This document shows positions 59,106 through 64,000 of a DNA stretch of 64,000 nucleotides, piece after piece. Each line of letters starts with the position of its first letter. Position 1 is the first letter of the stretch. Origin of the DNA: Mycolicibacterium flavescens (GTDB taxonomy: Bacteria > Actinomycetota > Actinomycetes > Mycobacteriales > Mycobacteriaceae); contig NZ_MIHA01000025.1 of assembly GCF_001722335.1 (NCBI RefSeq), positions 6,341 to 70,340 on the forward strand. The letters run 5' to 3'. A model generated the notes under the pieces. That model saw nothing but the letters and a program-made list of their open reading frames with translations. It made no database searches and was not told the origin of the DNA. Made by a program: the position numbers and the translations under genes.

Positions 59106-59428
59106 CCGCGCCGCAGCAGTTCTACGACGACGGCATGATCCAACTCGACCGCGAGGCGATCACGCTGCGCCGCTACCACTTTCCGTCGGGCACGTCGAAG
59201 GTGATTCCGCTGCGGGCGGTGCGCGGCTACACCGCGACCCCGCTGAACTGGATGCACCGCTACCGGCTGTGGGGCAGTTCGGATCTGCGTCGCTGGCTTC
59301 CGCTGGATGTGCGCAGGCCGCTGAAGAACACGCTGATCACCCTCGACGTCGACGCACGGTGGCAACCGGCGTTCACCCCGGCCGACCCCGACCTGTTCGT
59401 CGCCAGGCTGGCCGAACTGCTGCCTTAG
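59102..59428 (+). CDS. Small beta-rich protein coupled to the Rieske protein (Rv3819-like)
   Basis: A 108-residue cytosolic protein, positional orthologue of Rv3819. The pattern of short beta strands (MIQLDREAITLRRYHFP, TSKVIPLRAVRGYTATPL, TLITLDVDA) looks like a PH-like or small beta-barrel domain, but no family is assigned with confidence. The ATG overlaps the stop of the Rieske fusion (ATGA), so it is probably an accessory or partner subunit. It overlaps the convergent downstream gene by 4 nt. Confidence 0.7.
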   Translation: MTAPQQFYDDGMIQLDREAITLRRYHFPSGTSKVIPLRAVRGYTATPLNWMHRYRLWGSSDLRRWLPLDVRRPLKNTLITLDVDARWQPAFTPADPDLFVARLAELLP

Positions 59429-59988
59429 CGCCTGGCGCGCCGCAGGCGTCGCAGCGCGAGTACGCCCGCGCCCGCGGTGGCCAGCCACGGGCCCGCCACG
59501 ATGACCGGGTCCAGCCACATGTGGTTGACGTCGGCGCGCCTGCTCCTGGCCCGCGCCGCGACACCGTTGTACTTGAACTCGGTGGTCAGGCCGGTCTGGG
59601 TGACCGGGTTGTCCGGGTGCAGGCTCAGCAGCGACAGCAGATGGTTCTCGAGCGCGTCGACCCGGTCGGCGAGGATCAGCAGCAGCCAGTGCGCGGCGCG
59701 GCCTTCGCTGTAGGTGCGGTAGGAGTAGCGCCGGATCGCTCCGGACAGCCCGCGCGGCGGGGTCGACGTGCCGAACACCGGGGTCAGGATCTGGTGCTCG
59801 ATCGAGCGTTCCCGCGGCCACTTCTCGGGCTGGCGTTCGGGGAACTCCCAGCGCGCGCCGGTCTCGACGGCGGCCAGCTTGGGCACCGACGGCCGGTCGG
59901 CGGGGTCGAGGTCGGCACCCCAGCCGGGGATGCGGGCGCGCAGTTCGTCGGACGACGGGACGGGCGGGTGGTCGGCGGTGTAGGTCAT
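59425..59988 (-). CDS. Conserved protein with a C-terminal membrane helix, partner of the alcohol dehydrogenase
   Basis: A 187-residue protein I cannot assign to a named family. The soluble part (about 1-160) is rich in Trp, Arg and Pro (EFPERQPEKWPRERSIEHQ) and has RRYSYRTYSEGRAAHWLLLILADRV. One hydrophobic segment (about 163-180) and an RRLRRARR tail make it a likely C-tail-anchored membrane protein. It starts 10 nt after the dehydrogenase on the same strand with GAGGA 7 nt upstream, so it is co-transcribed. The frame is open further upstream, but ATG 59988 has the ribosome site. Confidence 0.7.
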   Translation of the reverse strand: MTYTADHPPVPSSDELRARIPGWGADLDPADRPSVPKLAAVETGARWEFPERQPEKWPRERSIEHQILTPVFGTSTPPRGLSGAIRRYSYRTYSEGRAAHWLLLILADRVDALENHLLSLLSLHPDNPVTQTGLTTEFKYNGVAARARSRRADVNHMWLDPVIVAGPWLATAGAGVLALRRLRRARR

Positions 59989-59998
59989 CAGCGTCCTC

Positions 59999-61147
59999 TC
60001 AGGCGGCGCCCGCCACGATGACGGGTTTGATGCAGTCGTCGAGTTTGGCGGAGAAGATGTGGTAGCCCTCGGCGATGTGTTCGAGCGGAATCCGGTGCGT
60101 GACAATGTCACTGGGCTTGAGATAGCCGTTCTGGATGTGACTGAACAGCCGCGGCCACTGCCGTTTGACCGGGCACTGGTTCATCCGCAGCGTCAGCCCC
60201 TTGTTCAGCGCGTCGCCGAACTTGACCGCCGAGAAGATCGGGCCGTAGGCGCCCATCACCGAGATCGTGCCGCCTTTGCGCACGGAGTCGATGGCCCAGT
60301 TCAGCGCGACCGGGGAACCGCCCTGCAGCTTGAGCTTCGCTCCGGTGACGTGCTGCAGCAGGTTGCCGTCGGCTTCGGCGCCGACGGCGTCGATCGCGAC
60401 GTCGGCGCCCAGATAGCCGGTGGTCTTCTTCATCTCGACGACGATGTCGTCGTACTCGACGAAGTTGAGGGTCTCGGCGTGGGCGAAGGTGCGGGCCTTC
60501 TCCAACCGGTACTCGAGGTGGTCGATCACGATGACCCGGCCGGCGCCCATCAGCCAGGCCGATTTCGCGGCGTACAACCCGACCGGTCCGGCGCCGAACA
60601 CCGCGACCACGTCGCCTTCGGCGATGTCGCCGAGTTGCGCGCCGAAGTAGCCGGTGGCCAGCGCGTCGGTGCACATCAGCGCGTCCTCGTCGGACATCCA
60701 GTCCGGGATGATGCTGGGGCCGACATCGGCGAACGGCACCCGCACGTATTCGGCCTGCCCGCCGTCGTACCCGCCGCAGGTGTGCGAGTAGCCGTAGATG
60801 CCGCCGACGGCGGTCGCGTTCGGGTTGACGTTGTGACAGTTCGAGTACAGCCCGCGCGAGCAGAAGTAGCAGGAACCGCAGAAGATGTTGAACGGCACCA
60901 TGACCCGGTCACCGGGCTTGAGGTTCTGCACCGACGGTCCGACGCGGTCGACGACGCCGATGAACTCGTGACCGAACGTCATCCCGACCCGGGTGTCGGG
61001 CATCATGCCGTGGTACAGATGCAGATCCGAGCCGCAGATCGCGGCCAACTGCACCCGCACGATCGCATCGTTGGGATGCTCGATCGCCGGGATGTCCTTC
61101 TCCTGAACCCGGATCTTGTACGGGCCGCGGTACACCATGGCTTTCAC
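59999..61147 (-). CDS. Zinc-dependent alcohol dehydrogenase (formaldehyde-dehydrogenase-like MDR)
   Basis: A 382-residue zinc-dependent medium-chain dehydrogenase. Catalytic zinc ligands lie in CGSDLHLYHG and GHEF. The structural zinc loop is CGSCYFCSRGLYSNC with four cysteines (about residues 97-111). The NAD site is VFGAGPVGLYA. The subgroup resembles glutathione-independent formaldehyde and threonine dehydrogenases. It probably oxidises a small alcohol or aldehyde adduct. The GTG at 61147 encodes the typical MKAMVYRGP start; ATG 61138 is possible. It heads a two-gene operon with the tail-anchored protein, at the site where M. tuberculosis carries its sulfolipid cluster. Confidence 0.87.
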   Translation of the reverse strand: MKAMVYRGPYKIRVQEKDIPAIEHPNDAIVRVQLAAICGSDLHLYHGMMPDTRVGMTFGHEFIGVVDRVGPSVQNLKPGDRVMVPFNIFCGSCYFCSRGLYSNCHNVNPNATAVGGIYGYSHTCGGYDGGQAEYVRVPFADVGPSIIPDWMSDEDALMCTDALATGYFGAQLGDIAEGDVVAVFGAGPVGLYAAKSAWLMGAGRVIVIDHLEYRLEKARTFAHAETLNFVEYDDIVVEMKKTTGYLGADVAIDAVGAEADGNLLQHVTGAKLKLQGGSPVALNWAIDSVRKGGTISVMGAYGPIFSAVKFGDALNKGLTLRMNQCPVKRQWPRLFSHIQNGYLKPSDIVTHRIPLEHIAEGYHIFSAKLDDCIKPVIVAGAA

Positions 61148-61206
61148 GGGGGCAGAGCTACCCGGACCCGGCAGCGTGAAACATCGGCTCCGGCGTGCGC
61201 CGCCCG

Positions 61207-62466
61207 CTATTTCTTCGGCGTCAGCACTTCGGTGCCGACGTACGGCACCAACGCTTCCGGTACGCGCACGCTGCCGTCGGGCTGCTGGTGGTTCTCCAGG
61301 ATCGCCACCAGCCACCGGGTGGTGGCCAGCGTGCCGTTGAGGGTCGCGGCGGTCTGCGGTCGGCCGTCGTCGTCGCGGTAGCGCACCGACAGCCGGCGCG
61401 CCTGGAACGTCGTGCAATTCGACGTGGAGGTGAGCTCGCGGTAGGTCTGCTGGGTGGGCACCCACGCCTCGCAGTCGTACTTGCGGGCTGCCGACGAGCC
61501 GAGGTCACCGGCGGCGATGTCGATGATCCGGTAGGGCACGTCGATCATCGCCAGCATCTGGCGCTGCCAGCCCAGCAGCCGGTCGTGTTCGGCCTCGGCG
61601 TCTTCGGGTTTGCAGTAGATGAAGCCTTCGACCTTGTCGAACTGGTGCACCCGGATGATGCCGCGGGTGTCCTTGCCGTGGCTGCCGGCCTCGCGGCGGA
61701 AACACGACGACCACCCGGCGTAGCGCAGCGGCCCGCCGCTCAGGTCGAGGATCTCGTCGGCGTGGTAGCCGGCCAGCGGCACCTCCGAGGTGCCGACCAG
61801 GTACATGTCGTCGGCCTCGAGCCGGTACACCTCGTCGCTGTGCGCGCCGAGAAAACCGGTGCCCGCCATGACTTCCGGGCGCACCAGCACCGGCGGGATC
61901 ATCAGCGTGAAACCGTTGTCCACGGCCAGCCGCACGGCCAGTTGCATCAGGCCCAGCTGCAGCAGCGCTCCCGCGCCGGTGAGGAAGTAGAACCGGGCCC
62001 CGGCGACCTTGGCGCCGCGTTCGAGGTCGAACAGCCCCAGCGACTCGCCGAGTTCGACATGGTCTTTGGGGTTGTCCAGGCGCGGTGGGTCGCCGACGAC
62101 GTCGAGCACCGTGTAGTCGTCCTCGCCGCCGGCCGGCACGCCGTCGAGGATCACGTTGGAGATCTTCATGTGCGCCTCGGTGAACGCCTTGGCGGCCTCG
62201 GACTGGGCGGCCTCGGCGGCCTTGACCTTCTCGGCGAGCGCCTTGGCCGCCTCCAGCAGGGCCGGGCGTTCCTCGGGTGACGCTTTGCCCACCTTCTTGC
62301 TGGCGGTCTTCTGCTCGGCGCGCAGGTTGTCGGCCGCCGACACCGCGGCGCGGCGCGCGGCGTCGGATTCGAGCAGGGCGTCGACGAGGCTCGGGTCTTC
62401 CCCGCGGGCACGTTGCGAGGCCCGGACGGCTTCGGCGTTTTCGCGCAGCAACTTGAGGTCGATCAC
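61207..62466 (-). CDS. serS: Seryl-tRNA synthetase SerS
   Basis: A 419-residue class II seryl-tRNA synthetase, the same length as Rv3834c. The N-terminal coiled-coil arm (about residues 30-100) contacts the long variable arm of tRNA-Ser. Motif 2 lies in [26 protein letters not shown], with KVEGF following, and motif 3 is [26 protein letters not shown] is the serine pocket. The GTG start ([10 protein letters not shown]) is 7 nt after a TAGGGT -10 box. It charges the tRNA-Ser encoded earlier in the window. Confidence 0.97.
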   Translation of the reverse strand: MIDLKLLRENAEAVRASQRARGEDPSLVDALLESDAARRAAVSAADNLRAEQKTASKKVGKASPEERPALLEAAKALAEKVKAAEAAQSEAAKAFTEAHMKISNVILDGVPAGGEDDYTVLDVVGDPPRLDNPKDHVELGESLGLFDLERGAKVAGARFYFLTGAGALLQLGLMQLAVRLAVDNGFTLMIPPVLVRPEVMAGTGFLGAHSDEVYRLEADDMYLVGTSEVPLAGYHADEILDLSGGPLRYAGWSSCFRREAGSHGKDTRGIIRVHQFDKVEGFIYCKPEDAEAEHDRLLGWQRQMLAMIDVPYRIIDIAAGDLGSSAARKYDCEAWVPTQQTYRELTSTSNCTTFQARRLSVRYRDDDGRPQTAATLNGTLATTRWLVAILENHQQPDGSVRVPEALVPYVGTEVLTPKK

Positions 62467-62473
62467 GCGGGCA

Positions 62474-62479
62474 ACCCTA
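62474..62479 (-). promoter_or_regulatory. -10 box for serS
   Basis: TAGGGT on the minus strand, 7 nt before the GTG at 62466. Leaderless arrangement. Confidence 0.55.
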
Positions 62480-62532
62480 CTGGTCGAGGGGGCCGTCCAG
62501 CACAACCGCGTAACTTTACAACTGCATCACTT

Positions 62533-62559
62533 GTCACAGCGCCTGACACGCCTGTCACA
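62533..62559 (+). promoter_or_regulatory. Candidate MtrA-binding repeats before the Rv3835-like gene
   Basis: GTCACAGCG at 62533 and GTCACA at 62554 flank CTGACA at 62543, giving three half-sites at 10-11 nt spacing. They match the GTCACAgcg-type repeats reported for the response regulator MtrA. They lie directly before the ATG, where binding could block initiation, or downstream of a TAACTT -10 box at 62511. Confidence 0.45.
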
Positions 62560-64000
62560 ATGGAGCAGATGTTGGAGGCACCCGGGCACCCGAACGGCGC
62601 TGACGCGCCCGATTCGCGGCCAGCCGACTCAGGCCGGGTGGCGTGGTGGAGAAGCGTCCACGCCACGTCGACCAGTCGTGCGTTGTTGCTGATCGCGCTC
62701 GGCGGGATCCTGATCGCCGGGCTGATCACGGCGCTGCCGCAGTCCGAGGGCGCCAGCGGGTTGACCGCGAGCACGATCTCGCTGGGCCCCCGCGGTAACG
62801 AGACGTTCTCGCACGCCAAGGCCGGTGACTGCCTGAACTGGCCGGACCGCACCCCGGACGCCGCCACGATCGTCGACTGCAACGAGGAACACCGCTTCGA
62901 GGTCGCGCAGTCGGTGGACATGCGCACCTTCCCCGGCAGCGAGTACGGGCCCGAGGCGCCACCGCCGTCGGCCGCCCGCATCCAGCAGATCAGCCAGGAG
63001 CAGTGCTCGACGGCGGTGAAGCGCTACCTGGGTGCGCGCTTCGACCCGAACAGCCGGTTCACGGTCAGCATGCTGTGGTCCGGCGACAAGGCGTGGCGCC
63101 AGTCCGGTGAGCGACGCATGCTGTGCGGTCTGCAGCTGCCCGGCCCCAACAACCAGCAGCTGGCCTTCAAGGGCAAGGTCGCCGAGATCGACCAGTCGAA
63201 GGTGTGGCCCGCGGGCACCTGCCTGGGCATCGATCCGACCACGAACCAGCCGACCGACATCCCGGCCGACTGCGCGGCCCCGCACGCCATGGAGGTCACC
63301 GGCGCGGTCAACCTCGCCGAGAAGTTCCCAGGCGGGCTGCCGCCCGAGCCGGAGCAGGACAGCTTCATCAAGGACGCGTGCACGCGGATGACCGACGCGT
63401 ACCTGGCGCCGATCCAGCTGCGCAGCACCACGTTGACGCTGATCTACAGCACGATCTCGGCACCGAGCTGGGCGGCGGGCAGCCATCAGGTGTCGTGCAG
63501 CATCGGGTCCACGCTCGGCAACGGCGGGTGGTCGACGCTGCTCAACAGCGCCAAGGGGCCGTTGCTGATCAACGGTCAGCCGCCGGTGCCGCCGCCCGAC
63601 ATCCCCGAGGAACGGCTGAACTTCCCGCCGATCCCGATGCCCGAACTCGACGACTCCAGCAGCAGCTCGTCGGCGACCAGCGACCAGTCCTCGAGCAGCA
63701 GCGCCAGCGACACCTCCAGTGACACGTCCAGCGACCAGCAGACCTCGCACGGTCCGGGTCCGCTGCACAGCGACGGCACGACCGCGACCGAGGCGCCGCC
63801 GACCGACGCCCCCGCGCCGCCGCCGGGCAACGTGTTCCTCGGCGGCCCGCCACCACCTCCGGTCGCGACCTATCGCACCGCGGTGATGACCCGGTTGCGG
63901 CTCGTCGGCATCGGGGTGCCCGCCCTGGTCGGCGTGTTCGTCGGGCTCTTCGCGGTCGGGCAGTGGGAGACCGTGCAGTTGTTCCTGCACGGCAACAGCT
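62560..64000 (+). CDS. Septum-formation-family membrane protein (Rv3835-like), cut by the window end
   Basis: At least 480 codons are open to the window end, so the C-terminus is missing. A short cytosolic tail and one membrane helix (about 41-60) are followed by an extracytoplasmic septum-formation-type domain with regularly placed cysteines (AGDCLNW, VDCNEEHRF, QCSTAV, MLCGL, GTCLGI, DCAAPHAMEV, VSCSIG). This looks like two Cys-paired repeats. A low-complexity Ser/Asp/Thr stretch (about 364-395) and a Pro/Gly segment lead to a second hydrophobic region near the end. The M. tuberculosis orthologue is Rv3835, next to serS. The ATG at 62560 is followed by a second at 62569. Confidence 0.85.
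   Translation, partial: MEQMLEAPGHPNGADAPDSRPADSGRVAWWRSVHATSTSRALLLIALGGILIAGLITALPQSEGASGLTASTISLGPRGNETFSHAKAGDCLNWPDRTPDAATIVDCNEEHRFEVAQSVDMRTFPGSEYGPEAPPPSAARIQQISQEQCSTAVKRYLGARFDPNSRFTVSMLWSGDKAWRQSGERRMLCGLQLPGPNNQQLAFKGKVAEIDQSKVWPAGTCLGIDPTTNQPTDIPADCAAPHAMEVTGAVNLAEKFPGGLPPEPEQDSFIKDACTRMTDAYLAPIQLRSTTLTLIYSTISAPSWAAGSHQVSCSIGSTLGNGGWSTLLNSAKGPLLINGQPPVPPPDIPEERLNFPPIPMPELDDSSSSSSATSDQSSSSSASDTSSDTSSDQQTSHGPGPLHSDGTTATEAPPTDAPAPPPGNVFLGGPPPPPVATYRTAVMTRLRLVGIGVPALVGVFVGLFAVGQWETVQLFLHGNS

Overview
This window is a high-GC actinobacterial chromosome segment carrying the cell-envelope (arabinogalactan and mycolate) region of a mycobacterium. Gene order follows the M. tuberculosis region from about Rv3773c to Rv3835: embCAB, dprE1/dprE2, accD4-pks13-fadD32, three antigen-85-family genes, the glf-glfT2-ubiA-aftB galactan/arabinan operon, erp and serS. 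It differs from M. tuberculosis in lacking counterparts of the galactosamine-transfer gene (Rv3779), Rv3784-Rv3788, Rv3796-Rv3798, a PE_PGRS gene and the sulfolipid locus (Rv3820c-Rv3825c). It most likely comes from a non-tuberculous, possibly rapidly growing, Mycolicibacterium-like species. The species is inferred, not shown.

Layout. 1-4.2 kb: tail of an unidentified gene, a DinB/MDMPI-like protein, a small lipoprotein, a crotonase with the dienoyl-CoA isomerase acid triad, a type III polyketide synthase with an isoprenylcysteine-methyltransferase-like partner, and a small membrane protein. 4.2-7.4 kb: tRNA-Ser(TGA), a MarR regulator divergent from a quinone oxidoreductase, and a class-V aminotransferase-fold protein without the PLP lysine. 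7.3-10.5 kb: proteasome activator Bpa/PafE (with a possible overlapping leader peptide), then wzt-glfT1-wzm, which start galactan synthesis and export it. 10.6-13.8 kb: accessory genes (zinc ribbon, APH-like kinase, an AhpD gene with a decayed duplicate, a MocR regulator). 13.8-28.1 kb: gtrA-dprE1-dprE2-aftA-embC-embA-embB, supplying decaprenyl-phosphoryl-arabinose and polymerising arabinan. 28.2-30.7 kb: a prokaryotic ionotropic-glutamate-receptor-like channel facing a Ser/Thr kinase. 30.7-39.7 kb: accD4-pks13-fadD32 (mycolate condensation). 39.9-44.7 kb: an Rv3802c-like lipase, a lipoprotein and three antigen-85 paralogues (mycolyl transfer). 44.7-51.4 kb: the glf-glfT2-PAP2-ubiA-aftB operon. 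51.7-64 kb: erp, a peptidoglycan amidase-like protein, a HAD phosphatase, two acyltransferases, an APH-like protein, a metallo-beta-lactamase/Rieske protein with its partner, an alcohol dehydrogenase pair, serS, and an Rv3835-like septum-formation membrane protein cut by the window end.

The genes work together. UbiA, PAP2, DprE1 and DprE2 make the arabinose donor. Glf supplies UDP-Galf; GlfT1 and GlfT2 build galactan, and Wzm/Wzt export its lipid-linked form. AftA, EmbA/B/C and AftB build arabinan. FadD32, AccD4 and Pks13 make mycolates, which the antigen-85 enzymes attach.

Points worth attention: DprE1 has Ala where the benzothiazinone-reactive Cys387 sits in M. tuberculosis; many genes have a TANNNT -10 box 6-8 nt before the start codon, implying leaderless mRNAs; a 25-codon leaderless ORF overlaps the bpa start; a GluR0-type channel lies beside embB; and a metallo-beta-lactamase/Rieske fusion has its domains in the reverse order of CMP-sialate hydroxylase. 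No insertion sequences, prophage or CRISPR arrays were seen, and no gene-free stretch exceeds 300 bases.
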